Shown here piece by piece: positions 9,338-18,821 of a DNA stretch of 64,000 bases. How positions within the stretch are numbered: position 1 is the first letter of the stretch; the number at the start of each line of letters is the position of its first letter. A program made the translations under genes and the position numbers. A model generated the notes under the pieces. That model did no database searches. It saw nothing but the letters and a program-made list of their open reading frames with translations, and was not told the origin of the DNA. Origin of the DNA: Gammaproteobacteria bacterium (lineage in GTDB: Bacteria > Pseudomonadota > Gammaproteobacteria > Steroidobacterales > Woeseiaceae); the NCBI GenBank assembly GCA_024639825.1, contig JAHEGH010000001.1, positions 62,001 through 126,000 of the forward strand, in the 5' to 3' direction.

Positions 9338-12172
9338 TCAACCCAGCCAGCCGTCCCATGTTTTGGCCACAAACGCGCGCTGCTCGGCGAATTCGGCGGC
9401 CGGAACCAGCGGCGGCTGATCATCCAGAACGAGGTGATGCTGACGCAAACGGTAGTCCCGATACGCATCCTGCAGCGCATCGCCAACAGCCTGCTCCAGG
9501 CAACCTTCGGCCGTCAGGGCATCAAGTTGCCGGATGTTATCCGAGTAGAAAATGACATCAGGCTTCCGTTGCGCCTGATCCAACACGAGATACTGCACGA
9601 GGAACTCGATGTCTCCGATGCCGCCACGACCGTGTTTGAGATCGAACAGCTCACCGCTACTACGATCAAGTTCCTTGCGCATGCGCTGCCGCATCGAGAT
9701 CACGTCAGCGCTCAGGGTATCGCGGCGCACACGCCCTATCAGCGTTTCGCGGCGAATGCGTTCAAACTCTTCAGCGACTACTGCACTGCCGGCGACGGCG
9801 CGTCCGCGCAGCAACGCCTGGTGCTCCCAGGTCCACGCATTCTCCTCCTGGTATCGCTCGAAGGCATCGGTGCTGGTTACAAGCAAACCACGACGCCCGT
9901 CGGGCCGGAGCCGCGTATCAACCTCATAGAGCTGGCCCGAGCCGGTTTGCGTGGTCAGGAAATGAACGAGTCGGCGTACCAGACGACTGAAGAAGAGGAC
10001 ATTGTCGACTGGCTTGTCACCATCGGTCGTTTGATGCGTGCCGCGGGAATTGTGCAGGAAAACAATATCGAGATCCGAGCCATAGGAGAGCTCGAGTCCG
10101 CCCAATTTGCCATACGCAATAATGCCAAAGCCGGCCTCCTGCTCCTCGTCGTTTATGCGGTACTTCGGTACTCCATGTCGTTCGGCCAGATCGCGCCACG
10201 CAACCCGCAACGCCTCCTCCAGAACGGTCTCGGCCAACCACGTCAAACCATCGCTGACCTTCATGATCGGCAACTGCCCGTTGAAATCGGCAACGGCAAT
10301 GCGGAACATCGTCGCACGCTGAAACTGGCCGATTACCTGCATGCAGGTTTCGCTGTCATTTTCTAACGCAAGCCGCTTTCGAAGTTCTGCGGAAAGATCC
10401 GCAAGCGTCACGGCATCGGTGTACAGGCGTGGATCGAGAAGTTCGTCCAACAGCACCGGGAAGCGCGCGATCTGGTCTGCAATATAGTGACTGCGCGCGC
10501 ACAGGTCGACGAGACGCGCCAGCGCACCGTGATTTTCATTGAGCAGCGCAAGGTAAGCGCTGCGCCGCAGGATCTTTTCGACAATTGACAAGGTGCGGGT
10601 CAGCGCCCGCAATGGGCGCGCGCTCTTGGCCACTTCGGCCACAAGCAGGGGGATGAATCGTTGCAGACGTTCCCGCGACGTGGCGTCTATCCGACGCGCA
10701 GCGGTGTCCTTCGCGAAACCAAGCAGTGCGCCTGCGACCTGGGCGGTGTTACTCACGCCGTCCTGCTCAAGGAGCCTAATCCAGGTGGCCTCGTCGGCGC
10801 CTGACTCCCAGGCCTGTTCAACGTGTTCACGCAGCGGCGTAGAAATGCCACTCTCCCGAAACGCCACCTGTTCGAATTGCGACGAGATATCGCCACGATG
10901 CACGTCGATCACCTCGGCCAGTGCGGCCCAGTCCGGGTAGCCCATCGCCAGGCACAGACGCGCGCGATCAACTTCATCGGCAGGCAGCTCATGCGTCTGT
11001 CGGTCTCGAATGGCCTGAATAAAATTTTCGAGACGCCGCATGAAGCGATAGCCATCCCGCAGGCGGGCGGCCCCGTCCTCGCTCAAGCCGCGATTATTAA
11101 TCAGCCTCGGCAGCACCGTCTGCAGTTCCCGCGATTGCAGGGCGGGCTCACTGCCCCCGCGCACAAGCTGCAACGACTGCACGATGAATTCGGCCTCACG
11201 AATTCCGCCCGGCCCGAGCTTTACGTTGTCCTGGAGATCACGCCGTTTCACTTCGGCCGAGATCAATGCATGCATCTCACGCAGTGATTCAAACACACCG
11301 AAGTCGATGTAGCGTCGGTATGCGAAGGGCTGGATCAGGTTGCGGTACAGGTCTTCGACCACGTCGTCCCCGGGGTCAGGCCCGACGACTCGTGCTTTCA
11401 CATAAGCGTAGCGCTCCCAGTCCCGACCATGTTGCAGGAGGTAGGACTCGAGCGCGCCAAAACTCACGACGGGAGGGCCGCTCTCGCCAAAGGGCCGCAA
11501 GCGTGTGTCGATGCGGAATACGAATCCGTCGACTGTCGTCTCGTCCAGTAACGCAATGATCTGGCGAGACAGGCGGCCAAAATACTCCTGGGCGCTGACC
11601 TGCTTTGCTCCATCCGTTTCACCCGCCTCGGGAAACAGAAAAATAAGGTCAATGTCCGACGACAAATTGAGCTCGCGCCCACCCAGCTTGCCCATACCAA
11701 GTATGACCAGCGGTACCTTGTCCCCGGCCGCATCGCGAACAACCCCGTAGCGCTGCGCCATCGTCTTCTCGGCATATTGGGTCGCGGCATCCAGCAATCG
11801 ATCAGCGAGAAGCGAAAGCGACTGCAGGGTCTCATCAAGGCTGGCCAGCCCGAACACTTCTCGCCAGATTACGTGCAGCATATAGCGGTTGCGGAACTTT
11901 CGAAGTCGGGACTGGACTTCCGCAACGGCAGCCTCGCTGCCCGCAATGTCACTTACAAAGGCATCGAGTTGCTGCGGATCCGGGGCCTTGTCGAAAATTG
12001 CGACATTGCCGACAAGCCACTCTTTTTCACGGATAGCGACCGCGCCGGCGAATTCACTACAGGCTGCGAGCCTGACAAGCTCATCGACCGGCCCGCCCTC
12101 GCCAAAGCGTTCGAGCCAGCGCTCGGTCGGTTCGCGTAGTACGCCTGGTAATGTATCGAGACTCCCGCCCAT
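9338..12172 (-). CDS. glnE: Bifunctional glutamine synthetase adenylyltransferase/deadenylase
   Basis: The protein has 944 residues, the normal family length. Two nucleotidyltransferase domains are present: the N-terminal deadenylating domain with NLSSDIDLIFLFPEAG, and the C-terminal adenylylating domain with YGSDLDIVFLHNSRG. Both metal-binding Asp-x-Asp pairs are intact, and each domain is followed by a helical GlnD-like segment (GPGGIREAEFIVQ and GRGGIGDIEFLVQ). GlnE adds or removes AMP on glutamine synthetase in response to PII and glutamine, so it tunes nitrogen assimilation. It ends 44 bases before the zinc-finger gene and may be the first gene of the hldD-waaF transcript. Confidence 0.96.
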   Translation of the reverse strand: MGGSLDTLPGVLREPTERWLERFGEGGPVDELVRLAACSEFAGAVAIREKEWLVGNVAIFDKAPDPQQLDAFVSDIAGSEAAVAEVQSRLRKFRNRYMLHVIWREVFGLASLDETLQSLSLLADRLLDAATQYAEKTMAQRYGVVRDAAGDKVPLVILGMGKLGGRELNLSSDIDLIFLFPEAGETDGAKQVSAQEYFGRLSRQIIALLDETTVDGFVFRIDTRLRPFGESGPPVVSFGALESYLLQHGRDWERYAYVKARVVGPDPGDDVVEDLYRNLIQPFAYRRYIDFGVFESLREMHALISAEVKRRDLQDNVKLGPGGIREAEFIVQSLQLVRGGSEPALQSRELQTVLPRLINNRGLSEDGAARLRDGYRFMRRLENFIQAIRDRQTHELPADEVDRARLCLAMGYPDWAALAEVIDVHRGDISSQFEQVAFRESGISTPLREHVEQAWESGADEATWIRLLEQDGVSNTAQVAGALLGFAKDTAARRIDATSRERLQRFIPLLVAEVAKSARPLRALTRTLSIVEKILRRSAYLALLNENHGALARLVDLCARSHYIADQIARFPVLLDELLDPRLYTDAVTLADLSAELRKRLALENDSETCMQVIGQFQRATMFRIAVADFNGQLPIMKVSDGLTWLAETVLEEALRVAWRDLAERHGVPKYRINDEEQEAGFGIIAYGKLGGLELSYGSDLDIVFLHNSRGTHQTTDGDKPVDNVLFFSRLVRRLVHFLTTQTGSGQLYEVDTRLRPDGRRGLLVTSTDAFERYQEENAWTWEHQALLRGRAVAGSAVVAEEFERIRRETLIGRVRRDTLSADVISMRQRMRKELDRSSGELFDLKHGRGGIGDIEFLVQYLVLDQAQRKPDVIFYSDNIRQLDALTAEGCLEQAVGDALQDAYRDYRLRQHHLVLDDQPPLVPAAEFAEQRAFVAKTWDGWLG

Positions 12173-12210
12173 GGCGTGCAGTCTATCGAAGTTTTGGCAT
12201 GATCCGGGTA

Positions 12211-14427
12211 CTACTGGGCCAGGGCCCTGACCTGCTCGGTAAGATCCCCGAGGACCGTTTCAATCGGGACCGGCCGGCCAACGATGTGGCCCTGCGCGTA
12301 GTCGACGCCCAGGGAGACCAGCAGTTCACGTGCCTCTTCGGTCTCGACATACTCCGCGACCGTCTCCAGTTCCATCACTTTCGCGACCTGGGTAATTGCG
12401 GCGACCATGGATTCCGAGATTCGGTTCTCGGTGATATCGCGAATAAAGCCGCCGTCGATCTTGAGGGTGTCGACATTGAAATTCTTCAGGTAGGCGAAGG
12501 AACTCAGTCCGGCACCGAAATCGTCGAGCGAAATTTTGCTGCCCCGTGCGCGCAGTTGATCAATAAAAGCCTGCGCCTTGTCCAGGTTGGATACGGCGGC
12601 GGATTCTGTAATCTCGAAGCACAATGCCGATGCGGGCACACCCCGATGTTTGAGTTCATCCTCGATAAATTCGAGAATCTCATCGTCACCCAGCGACTGG
12701 CCGGACAGGTTGATCGAGAAGGTGACGTTCTTGCCTGCGACAGACTCCCTGGCGTCCGCAAGCTTGCCCACGGCGTTTGACACTACCCATCGATCAATAT
12801 GCGGCATCATGCGGTAGCGTTCCGCCGCGGAGAACAACGCCTTCGTCGGAATCTGTTTGCCATCAGAGTCCGCCATGCGCAGGAGAATCTCGAACTGCAT
12901 ATTCTCGTTGTTGTCGGTGAGACTGACGATCGGCTGGGCAAGCAACTCAAACTCGTCGCCATCCAACGCCTGCTGAATCTCTGCAACAAGCTGCATATCA
13001 TCGTAACGCCGAACCACGCTCTGATTACACTCATCGTAGACTTCGATACGGTCGCGGCCGTGATCTTTCGCTGACTCACAGGCCATCCGTGCCGTGGTTA
13101 GTGCGCTACCGTCATCTCCATTCGCACGGCTGAACTCCGCAATGCCGATACTCATCGTAATCTGCAGTGACCTGTCACCCTCGAGATATCGCAGCGAATT
13201 GCCTTTCTCACGAATGGCTTCGGCGTACTCGAGTGCTGCGCCTGTATTGGCGTGTGTCAGCAGCATGCAGAAATCATCACCGGTCAGGCGCGACAGGACA
13301 CCACTCTTTGGCAAATCCTCTTCGAGGAGTCTTGAAAAACGCATGATGACATCGTCACCTGCCTCACGACTGAAGCGATCATTGACGAGTTGCAGGTTGT
13401 CGAGGTCGAAATAAATTAACTGGTGCGCATCGTCGTCTGACTTCAGCGCCTTCCAGGACTCATGCAGCTGGTCTTCGAAACCGGCGCGGTTCATAAAGCC
13501 CGTCATGGCATCGAAGGATCGCTCGATGACGTACTCGACCTTGCGCACAATATGCGTCATGAAACGGCGGTCTTCCTTCGAGAAGCTCTGCTTCTCGACT
13601 CGGCCGAGCTGCGCGAGAATGCCTTCGACATTCCCCTGGCTATCCAGCAAGGGACTGAGCAGTGCCTGGTAACCATGTGCCGCCACATCCTCGGACTCCT
13701 CCATGGCCGGAATTTCGAATACGACAGGGCTGCGTTGACCTTCGAGCTTGGGCAACAACTGTTCAACCAGGTAGCGGTCGAGAACCTTGCGGTTGACACC
13801 TTTCCAACTGGAGTGCGTTGCACTGATGCGTATGCGTTTTGAGGGGATAAGCAGCACGCTGTATTTGATCCCGAGGTAACGGCCGCTTTGTCCGACGAGC
13901 TGTGCAAGGCTTGAGTGCCGCGTCTTGGCGCCGTGAATCTTCTCGTCAACCTGGTAAACGAGTTCGAGTTCCTTCTCGATCTCAATTGCGCGGTCCTTGG
14001 CCCTGGCGAGCTTGCTTTCGATATTGAAGCCATCGCCGAGGACAGCCAGTGCCGGCTCAAGGATGTTTTTCAGGAGGCTGGGGTTGAACCAGGACGCCTT
14101 GCCGGCGTTCCGGGAAAACTGCGCAACGAGCATTCCGAGCCGTTCGTTCCCTTCGCCATACACAGGCAAGGCGAGCACAGTCCGGCCCGAACTTAATGTC
14201 CTGCGCAGAATCCCCTCACCCTCGCCCAGCTCCGCAATGACTTCTTCAGGAAGATCGCTGACAAAATTGTCTATCTCGTAGTCGTCGGCACCGTCGCTGC
14301 TCCAGACACATTCGCGCTCATTGTCGTAAAAGCAAAAACATTGCGCGCGCGGTACGAGCGAACGCAGCAGGCCTTCGGCCTTGCCGATATTCTTCTTTGC
14401 TGTGAGGTCATGCAGATCTGCGGTCAT
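12211..14427 (-). CDS. GGDEF-EAL c-di-GMP protein, probable phosphodiesterase
   Basis: This 738-residue cytoplasmic protein has a GAF-like N-terminal half (about 1-295), a GGDEF domain (about 305-465) and an EAL domain (about 480-730). The GGDEF signature is replaced by TGDDF (382-386), and no RxxD inhibitory site precedes it, so cyclase activity is doubtful. The EAL domain keeps the catalytic set: Glu513 in FEILLRM, Asn573 in SINLSGQ, Glu605 in FEITES, Asp635-Asp636 in LDDFGAG, Lys656 in LKIDGG, Glu692, and the final QGHIVGRP. It therefore probably hydrolyses c-di-GMP, with the degenerate GGDEF as a sensor. No membrane segment is seen. Confidence 0.88.
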   Translation of the reverse strand: MTADLHDLTAKKNIGKAEGLLRSLVPRAQCFCFYDNERECVWSSDGADDYEIDNFVSDLPEEVIAELGEGEGILRRTLSSGRTVLALPVYGEGNERLGMLVAQFSRNAGKASWFNPSLLKNILEPALAVLGDGFNIESKLARAKDRAIEIEKELELVYQVDEKIHGAKTRHSSLAQLVGQSGRYLGIKYSVLLIPSKRIRISATHSSWKGVNRKVLDRYLVEQLLPKLEGQRSPVVFEIPAMEESEDVAAHGYQALLSPLLDSQGNVEGILAQLGRVEKQSFSKEDRRFMTHIVRKVEYVIERSFDAMTGFMNRAGFEDQLHESWKALKSDDDAHQLIYFDLDNLQLVNDRFSREAGDDVIMRFSRLLEEDLPKSGVLSRLTGDDFCMLLTHANTGAALEYAEAIREKGNSLRYLEGDRSLQITMSIGIAEFSRANGDDGSALTTARMACESAKDHGRDRIEVYDECNQSVVRRYDDMQLVAEIQQALDGDEFELLAQPIVSLTDNNENMQFEILLRMADSDGKQIPTKALFSAAERYRMMPHIDRWVVSNAVGKLADARESVAGKNVTFSINLSGQSLGDDEILEFIEDELKHRGVPASALCFEITESAAVSNLDKAQAFIDQLRARGSKISLDDFGAGLSSFAYLKNFNVDTLKIDGGFIRDITENRISESMVAAITQVAKVMELETVAEYVETEEARELLVSLGVDYAQGHIVGRPVPIETVLGDLTEQVRALAQ

Positions 14428-14575
14428 GCCAACTCCGTGCGCAGCGCGCCGATAGAGACGCCCACGATGCCAGCCACAGGCCTTTCAGGCTGTGATGCAG
14501 GTCTCAGCGGAACCGGATTTCTCTTTTTTTTCAGCCAATTGCGGTCTTTTTTGACCAAATGGACACTTCGCGTGG

Positions 14576-15529
14576 CTACAATGCGGCGAGCCAGTCATCG
14601 TCCGAGCCCTCATTCACACCCTCGAACAAGGGCGTACTGAGGTAGCGCTCGCCGGTATCGGGCAGCATCGCAAGGATCACGGTGCCCTCTGCTGCCTCGT
14701 CCGCAATATCCAGCGCCGTCGCGAGCGTCGCTCCGGCAGAGATACCGGTGAAAATACCTTCCTTCGCGGCCAGTTCACGCGACACGGCGATGGCGCGATC
14801 ATCGGAGACAGAACGCAGTTCGTCGAAGACCTCCCGATTCAGGACTTGCGGAATGAAATCCGGCGTCCAGCCCTGGATCTTGTGGGGGGCCCAGTCTGAG
14901 CCGGCCAGCAGGGTTGCGGCAGCAGGCTCAGTCGCGACGACCTTGAGATCGGGTCGCGCGGCTTTGAGGATTTCGCCTGCGCCTGTCATGGTGCCGCCGG
15001 TGCCATAGCCCGATACCCAGTAGTCCAGACGCTTGCCGGCGAAATCGCTCAGGATCTCGGGACCGGTTGTGTTGCGATGATAGTCCGGGTTCGCCGGGTT
15101 CTCGAACTGGCGTGCGAGGAACCAGCCATATTTTTCGGCAAGCTCCTGCGTTTTTTTAACCATGCCGGTGCCACGGTCGGCAGCAGGCGTCAGGATAACC
15201 TTCGCGCCAAGGCCACGCATCACCTGGCGACGTTCGATCGAAAACGAATCCGCCATGACGGCCACGAACGGATAGCCCTTCGCCGCGCAGACCATGGCAA
15301 GAGCGATGCCGGTGTTGCCCGAGGTCGCCTCGATAACCGTCTGCCCGGGTTGCAGCGTGCCCTTCTGCTCGGCATCGTTGATGATCGCAAATGCGAGTCG
15401 GTCCTTGACCGAGGCCATCGGGTTAAAGGACTCGACTTTCACGTACAAATCAACATGATCGGGACCCATGCGATTCAGCCGGACTACAGGTGTGTTTCCG
15501 ATCGTTTCCAGAATATTGTTGTAGATCAT
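14576..15529 (-). CDS. cysK: Cysteine synthase A (O-acetylserine sulfhydrylase)
   Basis: The protein has 317 residues. The PLP lysine is in FNPMASVKDRLAFA, the substrate loop is EATSGNTGIALAMVCA, and the phosphate-binding loop is VSGYGTGGTMTGAGEILK. It makes cysteine from O-acetylserine and sulfide. The ATG at 15529 has AGGATAA upstream; an adjacent GTG at 15532 could also serve. It is divergent from cysB, the regulator of the cysteine regulon, with 204 bases between them, so direct CysB control is likely. Sequence alone does not exclude CysM, but the N-terminus ETIGNTPVVRLNRM and the overall length favour CysK. Confidence 0.93.
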   Translation of the reverse strand: MIYNNILETIGNTPVVRLNRMGPDHVDLYVKVESFNPMASVKDRLAFAIINDAEQKGTLQPGQTVIEATSGNTGIALAMVCAAKGYPFVAVMADSFSIERRQVMRGLGAKVILTPAADRGTGMVKKTQELAEKYGWFLARQFENPANPDYHRNTTGPEILSDFAGKRLDYWVSGYGTGGTMTGAGEILKAARPDLKVVATEPAAATLLAGSDWAPHKIQGWTPDFIPQVLNREVFDELRSVSDDRAIAVSRELAAKEGIFTGISAGATLATALDIADEAAEGTVILAMLPDTGERYLSTPLFEGVNEGSDDDWLAAL

Positions 15530-15733
15530 CACTTTATCCTTATTTTTTTCGGCTATTGGGTGTGTTTAGCACAAAAATAGCACGCGTGCTTTGGCGCGGA
15601 TTAAACAGTTATAGCCTATTGTTATAAGAATCTGCTATACCTTGCCGACTTGCTGCGTTCGCGGGTGAAACTGAACGGCCTCGGCAAGGTCTTATTACTA
15701 CTCGCACTAAAACGGGTTCACCAGCAACAAGCG
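15530..15733. promoter_or_regulatory. Divergent cysK/cysB control region
   Basis: This AT-rich interval between two divergent starts contains a 12-bp perfect palindrome (AGCACGCGTGCT at 15579-15590). It also holds repeated TTATA-type boxes (GTTATAGCCTATTGTTATAAG, about 15608-15628). CysB binds long, poorly conserved AT-rich sites upstream of the genes it controls, so the TTATA boxes are the better candidates. The GC-rich palindrome does not look like a CysB site and could be for another factor. Core promoters were not resolved with confidence. Confidence 0.45.
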
Positions 15734-16744
15734 ATGAAACTGCAGCAACTCAAGTATCTGCTTGCGATTATCGACAATGGCCTCAACATCACGGCCGCTG
15801 CCGAACGCCTGTATACGTCCCAACCAGGCGTGAGCAAACAGTTAAAACTGCTTGAAGAAGAGCTAGGCATGCAGATTTTCACGCGCAAGGGCAAGAGCCT
15901 CGGTGGTGTAACCCCTGCCGGCGAACGGATTATCGAGCGTGCACGGGTCATCATGCAGGAGGTCGAAAACATTCGCAGCCTCGCGGCCGACTATTACGAA
16001 GAAGAAGACGGCTCCCTGTCGATCGGCACGACACACACGCAGGCACGCTATGTGCTGCCCGAGATTATCGCGGAGTTTCGCAAGCGCTTTCCTAACATCG
16101 GGCTGAACCTGCACCAGGGAACGTCCGAACAGATTGCCGACATGGTTGCCGGCAACAAGATTGACTTCGCGATTGCCACGGGCTCCCAGGACCTTTTTTC
16201 GGACCTGCTTCTCGTCCCCAGCTATCACTGGGACCGCTCGATCATCGTGCCGAACGGACATCCGCTCACTGCTATCGATCGCAAGATCACATTGCATGAT
16301 CTCGTCGAATACCCGCTCGTAACCTATGTGTTCAGTTTCAACGGCGAATCATCGCTCAAGCGTGCCTTCGCGGATGAGGGGCTGGAGCCCAATATTGGGT
16401 TCACGGCACGTGACGCTGATGTCATCAAGACCTACGTTCGCATGGGGCTCGGCGTCGGCATCGTTGCCAGTATGGCTGCGGATTGCGCGGACAAGAAAGA
16501 CCTGCAGGTCATCGATGCAGAAGGACTATTCCCGCGCAGCATGACCTGGATTGGCTATCGTCGGGATGCTGTCATGCGGCGCTATATGCTCGAGTTTCTG
16601 CAACTTTTCGCACCGCATATTGATGCCCGACAAATTGACGACCTGCGCCGCGCGAACACTCAGGAAGCGGTCAACGAGCTGTTTCAGGGCAGAAAACTGC
16701 CGCTGCGCGGCGGCTGCGGCGATAGCATAACTGCAGTGGCCTAG
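15734..16744 (+). CDS. cysB: LysR-family regulator of the cysteine regulon
   Basis: This 336-residue LysR regulator begins MKLQQLKYLLAIIDNGLNIT and has the winged helix TAAAERLYTSQPGVSKQLK. The effector domain starts near residue 90 with GSLSIGTTHTQARYVLP and includes HQGTSEQIADMV. These segments match CysB/Cbl proteins, which sense N-acetylserine and sulfide/thiosulfate. The chosen ATG is the family start; the open frame begins 28 codons earlier in the intergenic region. Divergence from cysK supports CysB over Cbl. The C-terminal tail (LPLRGGCGDSITAVA) is slightly longer than in E. coli. Confidence 0.93.
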   Translation: MKLQQLKYLLAIIDNGLNITAAAERLYTSQPGVSKQLKLLEEELGMQIFTRKGKSLGGVTPAGERIIERARVIMQEVENIRSLAADYYEEEDGSLSIGTTHTQARYVLPEIIAEFRKRFPNIGLNLHQGTSEQIADMVAGNKIDFAIATGSQDLFSDLLLVPSYHWDRSIIVPNGHPLTAIDRKITLHDLVEYPLVTYVFSFNGESSLKRAFADEGLEPNIGFTARDADVIKTYVRMGLGVGIVASMAADCADKKDLQVIDAEGLFPRSMTWIGYRRDAVMRRYMLEFLQLFAPHIDARQIDDLRRANTQEAVNELFQGRKLPLRGGCGDSITAVA

Positions 16745-16747
16745 CCG

Positions 16748-17335
16748 CTAGTAAATGCGAATTCCGCCGTGACGCCTGCGGCTGCGATAGTCAGACCACC
16801 AGAGTCCGCCCAGCAAGCCAACAATCAGGCAAACCAACGTTGCGCTGCCGACCCAACTCAGCGGCAAGCTGCCCTTGTACTGTTCCTTCATACCCTGGAT
16901 TGACGCGTTCTCTGCCTGCAACGCCGTGATCTCGCTCCGGGCACTCTCGAGTTGAGCATTCAGGGATGACGTTTCATCACGTAGTGCATCAATGGTTGCC
17001 GCGGGCTCTGCAAACGCCTGTTTTGCCTGTTCGAGTTCAGCAGCCAGTGCGTCCCGTTCGGCGATGGTTTCCTCGACGATCAACTTTGCCGGCTTGTCGT
17101 CCACAAGGTAGGCGCTCTTCACCCAGCCTTCCGTGCCATCGGGCAGGCGGACATTCGCATAGTTGACGGCGCGAATCAGGACCTCCATCGACTGGCCGCT
17201 ATCGAGTGTTCGAAACGCGCGGCCGCTCGTATCCTCAGCCTCATACAGGCCGAGTTTCAGATTGTCAGTAACGTAGGCCGTCTCCGCCGCTGCCACGATA
17301 GGCAACAACGCCAGAACCCCAATAATCAGACGCAT
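16748..17335 (-). CDS. SH3-domain protein of the TIGR04211/YgiM type, membrane-anchored
   Basis: The protein has 195 residues: signal peptide (1-17), bacterial SH3 domain (about 18-80, including LRSG-like FRTLDSGQSMEVL and GTEGWVKSAYL), a coiled coil (about 88-150, LxxE-rich), and one C-terminal transmembrane helix (SLPLSWVGSATLVCLIVGLLGG) with a basic tail. This order matches the TIGR04211 family to which YgiM belongs. The likely topology is a periplasmic SH3 and coiled coil anchored by the C-terminal helix. Function is not established. It ends 3 bases from the convergent cysB stop. Confidence 0.8.
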   Translation of the reverse strand: MRLIIGVLALLPIVAAAETAYVTDNLKLGLYEAEDTSGRAFRTLDSGQSMEVLIRAVNYANVRLPDGTEGWVKSAYLVDDKPAKLIVEETIAERDALAAELEQAKQAFAEPAATIDALRDETSSLNAQLESARSEITALQAENASIQGMKEQYKGSLPLSWVGSATLVCLIVGLLGGLWWSDYRSRRRHGGIRIY

Positions 17336-17393
17336 AGTCGATCTCCAGTGCTGTGCGCGAGTGTACTACAAGCGAAATACTTAGCTGTGTGAA

Positions 17394-18821
17394 CTACTGC
17401 TCGTAGAGCCAGCGGAGTAATGCTTCCTGGACTTCCTCGCCCGGGCCGCGGTGGATATCTTCGAAATTCTGCAACACGACCACACTGAAACGGCGACCGG
17501 ACCGGGCCTGCAGATAGCCTGCAATTGCGGTGACGTGATCAAGCGAACCCGTTTTCAGGTGGGCTTTGCCCACAAGCTCGCTACCTCTAAAGCGACGGGA
17601 TAGTGTGCCGTCCAGACCCGTCAGAGACATAGATGCAAGGTACTCGGGCATGTAGGGCTGCTTCCAGGCGAAGCGCAATAGTGAAGCCATGTCGACGGCA
17701 GTGATGCGCGATTCCCGCGACAGCCCGGCGCCGTTCTCGACAGCGAGCTCGGCAGGTTCCAGTCCGTTATTGCTCAACCATTTGCCAATAACTTCTCGCC
17801 CGCCCGCCTCGGTACCGGGCGGGCCGAGCACCTCCGCTGCCAGCGTGTACAGAACCTGGCGCGCCATGACGTTATTGCTGTGCTTGTTGACGCTTGCGAT
17901 CATCTCGGTGAGCGATGGCGACTCAAAAGTAAGAACTGGCTCCATGTCTTCCGGCGCAACTGCCTTGCGCCAACCGCCTCCCAGCGTCCCACCCGATTCC
18001 CGCCAGAGAGACGAGAACAGCCCGTAGGCGAATTCGTTGTGGGAAAGCGCAGTCCGATCCATCGCGTAGCGCTTGCAACCACTGGGAAATCGTCCCGAGA
18101 ACGTCACATGGTCGTTATCGCTGTTGTTTGTCACTGTTATCCCGCGCTGGTATCCACCGCAGTAACCGGGTACAAGCTTCAACCGGTTGTCCACGCTCAG
18201 GTTTCCGAGCTGCGGGTCGAGCCGGACCGTCACCGACTGACCGTCCGGCTCAAACCAGTAGCGCACTACTTTAAAGTTCATGAGTAATGCGTTGGGCGCA
18301 ACGTTGTACGCACGCAGCGGCTGCTTGTCGAATGCGGCGGGATCGTACTCGCCGATGTCAAAGTAACTATCGTCAAGCAGGAGGTCGCCGGAGATGCTAT
18401 CGATGCCTGACTGACGAATACCTCGCAGCATTTGCCAGACACGCTCGGTTACAAGAAACGGATCGCCATGACCTTTCAACAGCAGGTCACCCTCCAGCTT
18501 TCCATCCTTGATCTCGCCAAGCGCATAGATGTCGGTCTTCCACCGGTAGGCAGGACCCAGGACATCAAGGGCGACCAAAGTGGTCAGGAGCTTCATGGTT
18601 GATGCGGGATTGCGCGGCTCCTCGGGTAGCCATGCCAGCACTACTTCACCGGTATCGACATCCTCGACGTGAATACTCAGCGAGTCCTGCGGTACCTGGC
18701 GTACCTGCAGTGCGCTGCGAACACCGGCCGGCAGTTCTTCCTCGTCTGCGTGCCCTACGCCATGACACAGCAGTGAGGCCAACAGCAGGCTGGCAAGGAG
18801 GTCGCGCAAGCAGTCAGGCAT
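17394..18821 (-). CDS. dacB: D-alanyl-D-alanine carboxypeptidase/endopeptidase (PBP4)
   Basis: The protein has 475 residues with a signal peptide (about 1-25). All three active-site motifs of the S13 family are visible: SxxK in NPASTMKLLTTL (Ser74, Lys77), SxN in NKHSNNVMARQVLYT, and KTG in AHLKTGSLDHVTAIAGY. It removes terminal D-Ala from, or cuts crosslinks in, periplasmic peptidoglycan. The chosen ATG lies 8 bases inside the end of the upstream TVP38 gene; the longer open frame would start within that gene. It is the last gene of an overlapping set beginning with the sigma-54 activator. Confidence 0.93.
   Translation of the reverse strand: MPDCLRDLLASLLLASLLCHGVGHADEEELPAGVRSALQVRQVPQDSLSIHVEDVDTGEVVLAWLPEEPRNPASTMKLLTTLVALDVLGPAYRWKTDIYALGEIKDGKLEGDLLLKGHGDPFLVTERVWQMLRGIRQSGIDSISGDLLLDDSYFDIGEYDPAAFDKQPLRAYNVAPNALLMNFKVVRYWFEPDGQSVTVRLDPQLGNLSVDNRLKLVPGYCGGYQRGITVTNNSDNDHVTFSGRFPSGCKRYAMDRTALSHNEFAYGLFSSLWRESGGTLGGGWRKAVAPEDMEPVLTFESPSLTEMIASVNKHSNNVMARQVLYTLAAEVLGPPGTEAGGREVIGKWLSNNGLEPAELAVENGAGLSRESRITAVDMASLLRFAWKQPYMPEYLASMSLTGLDGTLSRRFRGSELVGKAHLKTGSLDHVTAIAGYLQARSGRRFSVVVLQNFEDIHRGPGEEVQEALLRWLYEQ

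Noticed and set aside
9287-10366. Plus-strand open frame of 359 codons
   Set aside because: It lies fully opposite glnE, has no family features, and follows from the codon bias of the minus-strand gene.
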